Assembly: GCA_028691535.1 (NCBI GenBank)
Contig: JAQUZB010000001.1
Location: 1-64,000 of the forward strand
Source of the DNA: Candidatus Altimarinota bacterium
Lineage (GTDB): Bacteria > Patescibacteriota > Gracilibacteria > BD1-5 > UBA6164
Reading direction: 5' to 3'
Length of the DNA: 64,000 nucleotides
Numbering within the stretch: the first letter of the stretch is position 1; the number at the start of each line of letters is the position of its first letter. The notes under the pieces were generated by a model that saw only the letters and a program-made list of their open reading frames with translations, did no database searches and had not been told where the DNA came from. Positions 31,554 through 42,982 of the stretch are shown one piece after another. The position numbers and the translations under genes are program-made.

Positions 31554-32692
31554 TGAAAAATAAAAAAATAGCTTCTTTATTTGCATCATTAAAAGTATGA
31601 TGATGAGTTGAAAAAGTTCAAGCTAATTTAAGTATTTGATTAACAGATTTATGATATGATTTTTATCATATTTTAAGTGAAGATATATGAACAAAAAATG
31701 ATTATAAATGAAAAATTATTTCTTTAAATAGCCCATTTATACTTTGATTTTGATTTAAAAAAATACTATCACTTTTTGTAAACGCTTTTAAAATAACTCA
31801 AATTTGTAAAAAAGAGAAAATAGAAGTTTTAATATGACAAGGAGACTATTTTTTTATGCTCTCTTGATTGGTAAAATTATTATGATTTTCATGAAAAACA
31901 ATTGCAGTAGTTCATACTACTATTTGAATTTGGCCTAAGCAAATAAATTTATTACTTAGATTTTTTTTAAAATTGCATGATAAAATAATTCTGATTTCAA
32001 AAGAAGAATATCATACTTTTTTAAATGAATATAAATTTGATAAAAGTAAATTAGAAATAATTTATAATTCAATAGATATTTTAAAAATAGATAGATTAAA
32101 AGATGAAAAAGTTGAAGATATAAATTTCAATAAGTTTACATTTATAAATATAGGAAGGCTTACTTATCAAAAATGACAAGATAATCTTATAAAAGCATTT
32201 GATAAATTTAATCAAAAATACAATAATTCTCAATTAATTATTTTATGAGATTGAGAATTAAAGGAGAAATATAATAATTTAATATTATCATTAAAATCAT
32301 GAAATAATATTCATCTTCTAGGTAATAAAAAAAATGTCTATAGTTACTTATCAAAGTCAGATTGTTTTGTTTTAAGTAGCAATTTTGAAGGTTTTCCTAT
32401 AGTTTTAATTGAGACAATTAGTCTATGAATACCAATTATTTCAACAGATTGCAAAACTTGACCTAAAGAATTATTAAATTTAGACAATGATTTTTTTAAT
32501 ATTGAAAAAATAAAAAAAACTAAATATTGATATTTAGTTTGATTAGGAACTAATACAGTTGAAAATTTATTTTCAGCTATGGAGGAATATTACTTAAAAC
32601 AAAACATTAGTTATAATTTTTTAGAAATCAGAAATTTTTTTTCTATTGATGAAAATGTAAATAAATGGAATAATGTATTAAAAAATATCTAA
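31553..32692 (+). CDS. Family-4 glycosyltransferase
   Basis: 379 aa. GGGVEKVQANL sits near the N-terminus, VVHTTIGIWPKQINLLL in the acceptor half, FINIGRLTYQKGQDNLIKAF at about 198-217, and the donor motif SSNFEGFPIVLIETISLGIP at about 280-299. The layout is that of GT4 enzymes acting on lipid-linked or capsular glycans. It is coupled to the preceding GT4 (TAATG overlap). It converges with the minus-strand cluster; no hairpin is visible between the two stops (32692/32702). Confidence 0.92.
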
Positions 32693-32701
32693 ACTTTTAG
32701 T

Positions 32702-33436
32702 TTAAATATTTTTTGTAGTTTTAATATTATATACTCCTAATCTTGAAAATATAAGAGTTTTTAGTCTCATTAATTTAGATTCATCCATAATTCATCAAGC
32801 TCAATATTCTCATGAAAATATAGGATGTAAATTATTTATATTCATATTTACTCAAGATTGTTTTATTTTATCATAATATAAGTATTCTAAACTATTGTTT
32901 GGATAATTCTCTAATTGTTTATATTTTCAATAAAAATGTATTTTAAAATACTCTTTTGAAACCTTAAAAAAACAAGTATGAACTGTTTCCATTCAAATTC
33001 ATCATTTAATAAATACATTTTCCATATTTTCCCAAGATTTAATTATATTATTTATATTCTTTACTCAGTATCTTCATGTAATTTTATAAAATCATTTACT
33101 TCTTTTTAATATTTCAGAATTATCTAAAGCATATTCTATAATTTCTTGATCTCAATAAGCTCTAGTATATTTTTGAATCAATTTTTCATTTCATTTAAAT
33201 GATAAAAATTCTATTTTTTTTCAGTAAAAATCACATAATTTATAAAGCATATCTTTATCTTTAATATCTTCTAAAGAATTTTCACAAAATATAAATTCGG
33301 TAAAATTAGAATTTGATATTAAATTAACTAAGTTATTAATATATTGAAAATATCTTTTTTTAGTATCAGTAAGTTTTAATTCATAATTTGTTTGAGGTAT
33401 AATTGTTGCAGTTAAAAGTAATGGGTATTTATTCAT
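32702..33436 (-). CDS. Unknown protein of the glycan cluster, paralogue of 36782-37498
   Basis: 244 aa, cytoplasmic. Shared blocks with the paralogue are FIFCENS near 50, YTRAYGDQEIIEYALDNSEIL near 98-118, FYKITGRYGVKNIN near 125-138, and an ETVHTCFFKVSKEYF block. The layout (N-terminal beta-alpha, ENS motif, GYGEQEI, LTGRY) suggests a nucleotide-sugar-dependent or related transferase specific to surface-glycan loci. I cannot name the family. It is the last gene of a minus-strand run that starts with rfbB. Confidence 0.82.
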
Positions 33437-33445
33437 AAATTTTTA

Positions 33446-34102
33446 TTATTTGTTATTTAAAAATTCTAAATTATAATTTTTTCTTATTTTATTTATTTCC
33501 CAATCCCACCATTTAGAATTAATTAATTTTTTTATTATTTCGTCTGAAAATCTATATTTAATAATTTTAGCTGGATTTCATCAAACAATTGCATAATCTG
33601 GGACATTTTTAGTTACAATACTTCATGCTCATATTACAGCTCAATTTCAAACATTTACTCAAGGTAATATGATTACATTTTTTCATATCCATACATCATT
33701 TCATATAAATATTCATTTTCAAATATCTTCAGTTTTTGATATAAATATATTTCAATATTCAGGAGTATAGGAAGTTAACTTATTATAATTATGATCATTA
33801 AATGCTAATATAGATACTCAATTAGCAATAGAACAAAAAGATCAAATATTTATAGGGTTTTTATAAGATCAATTTAAAGAACAGTTTCATTCAATATAAG
33901 AATAATTTCAAATATTTATTTTTCCAGAAAAAGTACATCATTGTCTTATTCTGATACCTTTTCATAAAGAAATATCTTTGTTAATTAATTGATTTAAACT
34001 AAAATTTGATAAAATTCAAAATTTTATTTTTCATTTAGTTAACATAAATTTAATTAAATTTTTTATAATTTCAGGTAATAAGTTCCATATTTTATATAAC
34101 AT
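33446..34102 (-). CDS. Left-handed beta-helix acyltransferase
   Basis: 218 aa. Hexapeptide repeats are clear: INIGNYSYIEGNCSL, INIGSFCSIANGVSI, IFIGNDVWIGKNVIILPG, VNVGNGAVIGAGSIVTK. They are followed by VPDYAIVGGNPAKIIKYRF, the C-terminal signature of CatB/WbbJ-type O-acetyltransferases. A histidine in FNDHNYNK near 103 is the likely catalytic base. It probably acetylates a sugar or aminosugar of the surface glycan. Its start overlaps the end of the upstream glycosyltransferase by 11 bp. Most repeat glycines are TGA codons. Confidence 0.92.
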
Positions 34103-35039
34103 TTATTTTCTTTTTATAAATTATTTTACTAATTTTTATTATTATATATTTTACTATTTTATATATTCATATTTTTATAAGAAATTTTTCAACTTCTCAA
34201 TAAATATACATTTTTCTTATAAAATTTATCATTTCATTATTATAATCATTATTTTGAATAATATCTATTTTTTTGATATTATCAAAATTAATTTCAATAG
34301 ATTTTAAATTATGATATTTTCAAGGTCTAGAGTTATGTTCTCAAATATATCATATATTGCTTATTAAATTATATTTTGGAACTATTGTTTTTAAATTGTT
34401 AAAATAACAAACCATATACAAATCACTATCCCAAAATCATCAATTCATATATGTAATAATAGATTTTTTTTTAAAAAATCATTTTTCATCTATTTTTAAG
34501 TTTCAAGACTTTAATTTTTTTCTTATATCATTGTTTTGTTTAAAAAAAATCCATCTATCTTTCCAAGTTGCCCATCACCAAAGCAAAGGATTATGTTTTG
34601 TAAATAAAAAATCTTCTTTTATTTTACTTTCTGTTAAATAATTAGATAAAGATATTAATCAAATTTTTGAATTATCTTTATAAATGTCATTAATTTTATA
34701 ACAAAATTCAAATACAGAATTATTAGGAATACAATCATCTTCTAAAATTATTCAAAAATCAATATTTTCAAAGAACCAATCAATTCATCAAACCACTGCA
34801 TTATAACATCATAAATTTTTATCTCTATATAAATATTTTATTTTACAATCCCAATCTATTAAATTAAAAATTTTTCTAACTTCCAATATTTGCTTTAGAT
34901 CTTCAATATTTCTAGGTCAATCTTGAGAAATAAAAATATTTTTAGGTTTAATTTTCCTTAGTTTATTAACTAATATTTTTGTTGTATCAGGACGATTAAA
35001 GACTAATAACAATAATGGAATATCTTTATAATTTTTCAT
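34092..35039 (-). CDS. Glycosyltransferase, GT-A fold
   Basis: 315 aa. It begins IPLLLLVFNRPDTTKILVNK, a GT-A start seen in NRPD-type sugar transferases. ISQDGPRNIEDL, YRDKNLGCYNAV and the metal-binding GIILEDDCIPN (about 103-113) follow. GWATWKDRWIFF and GGFWDSDLYMVC complete the pattern. Related proteins occur in O-antigen and methyl-sugar clusters. Acceptor and donor are unknown. It overlaps the acyltransferase start by 11 bp, indicating translational coupling. Confidence 0.9.
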
Positions 35040-35040
35040 A

Positions 35041-35868
35041 TTAATTTTTGTATTGAAATAAGTAATATCATTCTTTTATTTTTTCTCAATGATAATATAC
35101 ACCCCCCATATACTCTAAAATTTCTTTTTCGTTATTTGTAATTTCACAAATTATTTTTAATACTTTGTTTTCTAATAACAAATTTTTCATTCAATTTAAA
35201 ACATTTAATTCATGTCATTCAACATCTATTTTTATTAATTTAATTAAATTTAAATCTATACTATTTTCTAAAATAAATTCATCTATACTAATAGTTTCTA
35301 TTATTGTAATATCTCATTTTATATCATCTTTATTTGTGGAAACTATTCTAGATATTCAAGTATCTTTTTTACTTTCTAAAAATGAAATTGTTCATTTTTT
35401 ATCAGAAATTCATTTATTTATAGCTTTAATATTACTTAAGTCATTTTTAATTATATTTATTAATAATGACTTATAAGTTGTTTTATTTGCTTCAAAAGAA
35501 TATACAAAATTATTATTATTTTGTTTTGCTATTTTAATTGAATATTTTCATATATGTGTTCATATATCTAAAAATATTCAATTATCTAATTTAAAATAAC
35601 TATCTAAATCATTTTCAAATAAACTACTCACTATATATTCATCATCAGTATTGTTTCTTATATGAAAATATCAAATTTCATTTTTTATAATATAATCAAA
35701 ATCTATTATATTAAAACTATTTTGATAATTAGATTTAATTCTTAGTTTTATTAATATAAATAAAAAAAAATTTATAATTTTCTGTATAAAAAATAAAATA
35801 AATAGCATTTTACTGTATTTAAAAATAAATTTTAAATAACTTAAGTTTTTCTTTATATAAGTAAACAT
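35041..35868 (-). CDS. FkbM-family methyltransferase, membrane-proximal
   Basis: 275 aa. Residues 1-45 are basic and hydrophobic (FILFFIQKIINFFLFILIKL), probably a membrane anchor. The FkbM domain has FLDIGTHIGKYSI (SAM-binding, near 97-109), VYSFEANKTTYKSLLINI, and IKIDVEGHELNVLNGM near 213-228. FkbM enzymes O-methylate sugars or polyketides; with glycosyltransferases on both sides, sugar O-methylation is most likely. The gap to the next gene is one base. Confidence 0.92.
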
Positions 35869-35873
35869 AAAAA

Positions 35874-36779
35874 TTAATTAATTATTTTATAAAATATTTC
35901 TTTATCAACTTGTAAATCAAATTTTCTTGCAAACAATTTATCAGACTTTTTAATTTCCTCTAAATCTGTTACATCTAAAATTCTAGGTAATCAAGGTCAT
36001 TTTTTCCAATCTATATACCAAAGAACATCATTTATAATATTATTTTTTTCTTCAGTATTTAAAAGTAAAGTTTGAAAAAAAATCTCATCTGGTCAAGCTA
36101 CGGTTTTAAATCCCTTAACAAATTTTTTTCATTTTTTTGTATTGCAAAAATTTATTATTAGATCTATATGATTCTTACTTATTATCATCCAAGAAGATCA
36201 CCAGTATAATTTATAATTATTATATAGGTATTTTTTTACTGGCATAAAAAAGTTAACAAATCTTTGAAAAATAAAACAAAATACTTGATTTCTTAGTCAA
36301 GAAGTATCAAAAAATAATCAAACAATTTTTTTAATGAAATTATCAATATAATTAGGTATAATTAAATCATGAAAATGGTATTTAATTATTCTGTTTAATA
36401 TATTCCATTCATTATTTGGTTGTATTCTATATTCTAAAAAACTTTTTCATATGTAATTATTTAAAAATTTATTTATAAAATCTTGAGATTTTATTGGTAA
36501 ATCTTGTCAACTCATTATAACTAAATGATCTTTTTCAGACATATTTTTTAATATTTCTTCAAAAGCACCTAAAGTTCAATCTACCATACTGTATCATCAC
36601 CGTCTAATTTTTACTCTTTTTTTAATAAATATAGCTTTATTTTTCAAATAGTTAAATTCATCAATATTAGAGTTTCAATCAATATGTACATATACTTTAC
36701 TTTTAGTAGAAGATAATTTATTTATTAGTATTTCAAGTTGTTCAGGATTTTTATGTGTTAAAATCAAATAATGGATCAT
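35874..36779 (-). CDS. Core-2/I-branching-type glycosyltransferase (GT14-like)
   Basis: 301 aa, paralogue of the 26811-27716 product. It has HYLILTHKNPEQLEILIN, YVHIDGNSNIDE, RRGGYSMVDGTLGAFEEIL, then MSGQDLPIKSQDFI and GPDEIFFQTLLLNT. GGYSMV, SGQD and PDE are the family marks. It is 5 bp upstream of the FkbM gene in transcription order and 2 bp after the unknown gene at 36782. The donor is probably a UDP-sugar; acceptor unknown. Confidence 0.9.
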
Positions 36780-36781
36780 AT

Positions 36782-37498
36782 TTATATTTTATAAAGTCAT
36801 AATATATTTAGAATATTTTTTATACTATCTTTTAAAAAATTTTCTTTTAATTTATATCAACTACCAGTATTAGCTTCAAATATAGGAAGTTTTTTAAAAT
36901 TACTGAATTCTCATTTATTTAACAATAATATATTTCTATATACTCATTCTATTTGGTTATTTTCTCAAAGTTCATCATTAATTTTTTCTCAAATACCATA
37001 AAAATTTTTTTTAAAAAATTCTATATTTGATTTAAAAAATGCAGTAGAACACCTATTATCTAGAGGAGACATTTTAACAAAAATATTTTTATTATTAGCT
37101 TCTAAACTAACAATTTCATTTATATTTTTTACTTTATATCTTCAAGTTAATTTATAAAAATCATTTTCTCAATCCAAAAGTTTAGAGTTATCTATAAAAT
37201 AATTTAAAATTTCTTGTTCTCAATATCATCTTCAATTTGTTACAACTTTTTTAGAATTTCATAAAAAAGTTATATATTCAAATTTTTTTCAATAAATTTG
37301 TGCTAATTTTTCAATAAATAATAATATATCAGAATTATAATTAGAATTTTCGCAAAAAACAATTTTTTTAATATTTGTTTTTGTTATTAAAAATAAGATA
37401 TTTTCTAAATAGTCTTTTAATCTTACATTTTCATTAATTATTTTTAAATTTTTAATATTTTTTGGTGGTAAAATAGTTCAAGTTAAACAAATTATCAT
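36782..37498 (-). CDS. Unknown protein of the glycan cluster, paralogue of 32702-33436
   Basis: 238 aa. It starts MIICLTGTILPPKNIKNLKI. Conserved blocks with its paralogue are IVFCENSNYN, GYGEQEILNYFIDNSKLL, FYKLTGRYKVKN and CSTAFFKSNIEFF. No signal peptide or membrane helix. The placement between rfbD and glycosyltransferase genes, and the duplication inside one locus, point to a transfer or sugar-modification step. No family name assigned. Confidence 0.82.
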
Positions 37499-37600
37499 TT
37501 TTTCTAAATCATTAATTAATATTTATTTAAGTTTTTAAATAACATATATTATTTAAAAATAAATCAATTTATATACTTTATATATTATATTTATATTTTC

Positions 37601-38449
37601 CTATAAATTATCTATATAATCACTAATTCACTCTTTCCAGTTTCTCAATTTAATATCACTATTATTTATTAAACTACTAAAATTTGGTCTCTTAGCCTTT
37701 GTAATAAACTCACTACTAATGCAGGGAATTAAACTTATATTTTTTCCAGAGAGTTTAAAAACTTCACTTGCAAAATCAAACCAAGTTATAGGTTTATCAG
37801 ATGAATTTGAAAAATGTAATATTGTTCATTTCAAATTATTTATTTTTTCAATTGTTTCTTTTATAGCAAAACTTAAATCTTTTGTGTATGTTGGAATTCA
37901 AAATTGATCATTTACAACTTTTAACTCGTTTCTTGTTTCACTAAGTTTTAACATAGTATTTACAAAATTTTTAAATTGTTTTCATCATCAATAAAGCCAA
38001 CTAGTTCTTATTATGATTGTATTTATATTTTCACTTAATGCCAATTTTTCAGCTAAATATTTACTCATTCAATACTCATTTATAGGATTACAATTAGCAT
38101 TTTCACTATATCAATTTTTATTTTCTCAATCAAAAACATAATCAGTAGATATAGTTATAAAATACATATTATATCTATTTGTTATTTTTGCTAGATTATA
38201 AACTCAAATGGTATTTATCTCATAATTTTTTAATTTTCATATATCTTCAGCATCATCAACTGCAGTATATGCAGCACAATTCAATACTATATCTGGTTTT
38301 ATCTCGGAGATAATTTTTTCAATTTCTTCAATATTTGTTATATCAAGATTATGTTTATCAAATGCATGTATTTTGAAGTCATTTCAGCAATACTTTACAA
38401 AATCAGTTGCAAGCATTCAATTTGATCATGTTAATAAAATAGTTTTCAT
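37601..38449 (-). CDS. rfbD: dTDP-4-dehydrorhamnose reductase
   Basis: 282 aa SDR-type enzyme for the last step of dTDP-L-rhamnose synthesis. TILLTGSNGMLATDF is the cofactor-binding loop, NCAAYTAVDDAE (about 66-77) is the RmlD signature, STDYVFDGENKNGYSENA holds the catalytic Thr, and EYGMSKYLAEKL is the YxxxK. RTSWLYGGGKQF and VVNDQFGIPTYTKDLS follow. It ends with TAG. It is separated from the other rfb genes by the ATPase gene at 38460, only 10 bp away, and is presumably on the same transcript. Confidence 0.95.
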
Positions 38450-38459
38450 ATTTAATGGA

Positions 38460-39674
38460 TTATTTACTATTATTATATATATAGTCTATGAGATTATATT
38501 GTTTTATTCACATATAATCTCAATCAATAAAATCATCTAGACTTAAAACTATTTTTTCGTAATTATCTTTTATTTCAAGAAGATTTCAAAATTCTCTTTT
38601 TTTTGTTTCTTCTGATTCAATAAGATAACAAACTTGTATATATTTTATATCACTTCACTTTTCAACAGTAAAATCTATTTCTTTTGTATTATTTTTTCAA
38701 ATATTTATTTTATATCAAAGTGATTTAAAATGTAAAAAAACAATATTTTCCATTATTTTTCATATATCAACTTGTTTATATCATCAAATAATTGAATTTC
38801 TTATTCATATATCAGAAAAATAAAATTTATCATTGATTTCAAAAATTTTTTTTCAAATAATTTCTTTTCTTTTTACTTTATTTAACAAATATACATTTGT
38901 AATATGATTTATGTATTCTAAAACCATATTTGTACCTATATCAATTTTTTGAGATTTAAGATATTTTGAAATATTATTCGCAGTAAACAAACTTCAAATA
39001 TTATCAGATAAATAATATATAAGCTTATCTAAGAAATCAATATTTCTTACATTGTATCTTTTAACTATGTCTTTTAGTAATATAGTATTATAAACATTTT
39101 TTATATAATCATATACAATTTCTTCATCTAATATCAGATTTTTTAAATATGGAAGTCATCAAAATTTCATATAACTCAAAAAACTTTCTTTTCATTTCTC
39201 TAAATTATGAAAATCTAAAAATTCTCAATAATTTAGTGGGTAAATTTCAAATTCTATATATCTTCATGTTAAAAATGTAGCAATTTCACTTGATAACATA
39301 TTTGCATTGCTTCAAGATATATAAATATCATAATTTCATAATGCTTGTAAATCTCTTAGAGCTTTTTCAAAATTTGATATATCTTGTATTTCATCAATAA
39401 ATATATATTTTTTCTTATTTTTTTCTAATCATTTTTTTATATAAATAAGTAAATCATTGTAATCTTTTATGAAATCAAACTCATTTAATTCTTTATTTAT
39501 ATAAATTATATCTTTTTCATCTACTCAGAAATTATTTTTTAATTCATCAATTATTTGAAATAATATATAACTTTTTCATACTCTTCTTTGTCATATAAGT
39601 ACTTTTATAATGTCTTTATTTATAAATGGAATGATTTTTTTGATATATATAGGTCTTTTATTATATATTTTCAT
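38460..39674 (-). CDS. AAA ATPase with DUF4143-type C-terminus
   Basis: 404 aa. The N-terminal AAA domain has IKVLIGQRRVGKSYILFQ (Walker A, about 20-37), KKKYIFIDEIQDISNFEKAL (Walker B with DE, about 85-104) and IYISGSNANMLS (sensor 1), then a LTGRYIEFEIYPLNYGEF turn. This is the typical sequence of the ATP-binding/DUF4143 family common in bacteria and archaea, of unknown role. A winged-helix/nuclease-like C-terminus follows (ILLKDIVKRYNVRNIDFLDK). It sits inside the rhamnose operon between rfbC and rfbD without a visible link to sugar metabolism. Confidence 0.9.
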
Positions 39675-39740
39675 TATGTTGAAAATTTAGCAATATAAAA
39701 ATTATATTTTCAGTATATTGAAAAGTCTAAAAAATACAAA

Positions 39741-40301
39741 TTAAAATAGATTATTTTTTCAAAAATCTTTTAGTGTTATTTGTTTTTTATCTTTTTCAGA
39801 AATTATTAGCTTATTTATATCAAAATATTTTCACCAATCTATATTTAAATCAGGGTCATCATATTTAATCCCTCAATCTCAAACTGGATTGTAAAAATCA
39901 TCACATTTATATACAAATTCAGTATCATCTTCTAGTGTTAAAAATCAGTGAGCAAAACCTTTTGGTATAAAAAATTGTTTTTTGTTTTCATTAGATAATA
40001 CTACTCAATACCATTTTCAATAAGTAGATGAATTTTTTCTTAAATCTACAGCAACATCATACACACTACCTGAAATTACTCTAACAAGTTTACTTTGAGT
40101 ATTTATAGTTTGAAAATGTAATCATCTTAAAACTCAAGCTTTTGATTTACTATGATTATCTTGAATGAAATTAACATTTATTCAAGCATTTTTGAATTCT
40201 TTTTCATTGTATGTTTCCATAAAAAAACCTCTTTCATCTCAGAATACTTGAGGCTCTATTATAGTAAGTCAGTCAATTGAAGTTGCTATAAAATTAAACA
40301 T
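39741..40301 (-). CDS. rfbC: dTDP-4-dehydrorhamnose 3,5-epimerase
   Basis: 186 aa cupin-fold enzyme. PQVFGDERGFFMETYNEKEF, FIQDNHSKSKAGVLRGLHFQ (catalytic His in RGLHFQ, near 61), VRVISGSVYDVAVDLRKNS, and FIPKGFAHGFLTLED are all family hallmarks. Length is standard. Its start codon overlaps the stop of rfbA by one base (TAATG). It converts dTDP-4-keto-6-deoxyglucose to dTDP-4-keto-L-rhamnose. Confidence 0.96.
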
Positions 40302-41173
40302 TATTTTAATAATTTTAATAAATATTTTCAATAATTACTTTTCATAAGTGGTTTTGCCAGTTCGCTCAATTGGTCTTTTGAAATCCAATTATTTGCATAA
40401 GATATTTCTTCAATACATCCTATTTTTAATCCTTGTCTTGCTTCAATAATTTGTATAAAGTTTGCAGCATCAAGCATACTTTCATGAGTTCAAGTATCTA
40501 GCCATGCAAATCATCTATTCATTATTTCAACACTTAAATTTCAATTATTTAAATATTGTTCATTAACTGTAGTTATTTCCAATTCTCATCTTTCACTTGG
40601 TTTAATAGTTTTTGCTATATTTATTACATCATTTGTATAAAAATACAATCATACTACTGCGAAATTTGATTTAGGATTTTTAGGTTTTTCTTCTATAGAA
40701 ATAGCCTTTTTATTATTATCAAATTCAACTACTCAATATCTTTCTGGATCTGTAACTTCATATCAAAATACAACAGATTTTCTTTCTTCTTCTACTTTTT
40801 TTACAGCATTTTGTAATAAATTACTTAATCATTGACCATGAAAAAGATTGTCTCAAAGAATCAAACAAGCATCATCTTTTCAAATAAATTTTTCTCATAT
40901 TATAAATGCTTGGGCTAATCAATCTGGACTTGGTTGTACCTCATAAGTTAGATTTATTCACAATCTTTTTCAATCTCATAATAACCTTATAAATCATGCT
41001 TGATCTTCAGGAGTAGTTATTATTAAAATATCTTTTATTCCAGAGAGCATTAAAACTGATAATGGATAATATATCATCGGTTTGTCATAGATTGGCATCA
41101 ATTGTTTAGATATTCACATTGTAATAGGGTATAGTCTAGTTCAACTTCCACCTGCAAGAATGATTCATTTCAT
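40301..41173 (-). CDS. rfbA: Glucose-1-phosphate thymidylyltransferase
   Basis: 290 aa, the usual length. [20 protein letters not shown] is the nucleotidyltransferase start; the glycine in MKGI and the one in GSGTR are TGA codons. [46 protein letters not shown] and [15 protein letters not shown] complete the signature. It makes dTDP-glucose, the first step of rhamnose supply. It lies 2 bp after rfbB and is coupled to rfbC by overlap. Confidence 0.97.
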
Positions 41174-41175
41174 AA

Positions 41176-42126
41176 TTATTTTTTTAAATAATATTTTATC
41201 GTACTTATTATTCAATTTTCAAATTTTATCTTTGGTTCCCAATTTAACTCATTTTTTATTTTAGTTGCATCAATTGCATATCTTACATCATGTCATTTTC
41301 TATCTTCAACAAAAGTTATATAACTTTCATTTTTTCACATTTCTTTTAATATAAGTTTTGTTATTTCTAGGTTTGTATATTCGTTATTTCAACCTATATT
41401 ATAAATTGATTTATTTTCTGCTTTTGTAAATACTTCCCAAATTGCATCACAATGGTCTTCTACATAAAGCCAATCTCTTATGTTTGATCAATCACCATAA
41501 ACTGTAACTGGTTTATTATTTTTTAATAAATCAATAAAATGAGGTATAAGTTTTTCATTGTCTTGATTAGGTCAATAATTATTTGAACATCTAGTGATTA
41601 CATAATTAATTCAAAAAGTTCTACCATAAGCTTTAACTATTAAGTCTGAACTTGCTTTTGATGCACTATATGGGCTAGAAGCATTTATAGGTGTAATTTC
41701 TGTAAAAAATCAACCATTTGGTAGGTCTCAATATACTTCGTCAGTTGAAATATGATGAAATCTATTTAAAGAAAATTCTTTATGACAATCAAGCAAATTT
41801 TGAGTTCCTATTACATTTGTCTCAGTAAAAATAATAGGATTTTTTATACTATTATCTACATGACTTTCAGCTGCAAAGTGTATGATATCAGTAGGATTAT
41901 ATTTTTTATAAATTTCTCTTAAAGCTTCTTTGTCTCTAATATCTACTTTTTCAAAAAAGTAATTTGGGGCATTTGTTACTTCATTTGAAATATTTTCTAA
42001 TTTTCATGCATAAGTAAGAGCATCTATATTTATAAAATCAATTTCTTTATTTAGTAAAACATATTTATTTAAAAAATTTGAACCGATAAATCAAGCTCAA
42101 CCAGTTATAATTATCTTTTGAGTCAT
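41176..42126 (-). CDS. rfbB: dTDP-glucose 4,6-dehydratase
   Basis: 316 aa extended SDR. KIIITGGAGFIGSNFLNKY is the NAD loop, HFAAESHVDNSI follows, and HISTDEVYGDLPNGG holds the catalytic T-D-E. SSPYSASKASSDL is the YxxxK, and RCSNNYGPNQ ends the active-site wall. It is first in the operon rfbB-rfbA-rfbC-ATPase-rfbD and then a run of glycosyltransferase genes down to 32702. The promoter must be in 42127-42316, an AT-rich stretch with no other feature that I can see. Confidence 0.97.
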
Positions 42127-42316
42127 ATATTTTATTTATTAACTATTATTAAATTTATATGAAAAAACAACCAAAATTCAAACTTATTTAAAAAAGTATG
42201 TTAAAAACTAAAAAACAAAAAACTCAATCTAAAAATTTTTTTTATGTCACTTTTTTTTATATAATCGTTATACTATTTGTGAAAAACATTTATTTTATAT
42301 TATTAATTATTTATTT

Positions 42317-42907
42317 ATGAAAAAATTATTAGCTGTTATCTTATTTCTATCTTTTACTATGACTTCTTTTGCTCAATATATAGAGTGACAAGAACCTAGC
42401 ACTTGAAGTGGTATTACTACTATGATGGTTTGAAATGATAGAGATGAACATGGTTGTATTGGTTCAGCATGATATACTTGGGATGAAAATTCTAATCAAT
42501 GTGTTAGACCATGGGAACAAAAAGAAGAAGCAAGAATTTGTACTATGGATTACAATCCAGTTTGTGCTGAAGTTCAAGTTCAATGTATAAAAGCTCCATG
42601 TTTTCCTGTAAATCAAACATTTTGAAATGCTTGTGGTGCAGGTGATAACAAGGTTATATACCAATGAGAATGTATTAATTCAGATAATTCTGCTACATAT
42701 AAAAGATATCAAAAGTATGAAGATGTATTACTGAAAAAATTAGTAAATATTTCTACTCAAAAATTGGAAAAAATGCTAGAATTAACAAATAAAATGATAG
42801 AACAAACTCCTTTGTTGAAAATGGCTAAATGGGCTTTAGAAAGAAGAACTACTCAATTGGTTTTTATTAAAAATTTAATTCAAAAAGAATTAAGTACTAG
42901 ATATTAA
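42317..42907 (+). CDS. Secreted Kazal-like cysteine-rich protein
   Basis: 196 aa. Signal peptide at about 1-19 (LLAVILFLSFTMTSFA). Residues 45-65 contain HGCIGSAGYTWDENSNQCV, a short disulfide motif common in bacterial secreted proteins. Residues about 74-120 resemble a Kazal/follistatin-type inhibitor fold: CTMDYNPVCAEV, CIKAPCFPV, FGNACGAGDNKV, GEC. A helical C-terminal half follows. A secreted protease-inhibitor-like domain would fit a host- or prey-associated life, but inhibition is only inferred. Confidence 0.85.
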
Positions 42908-42982
42908 TCAAATATAGTCAATTTCTTGCTTTTTTATTAAAGATATGTGATAATATATATTATTTCACATATCTTTTTATTT

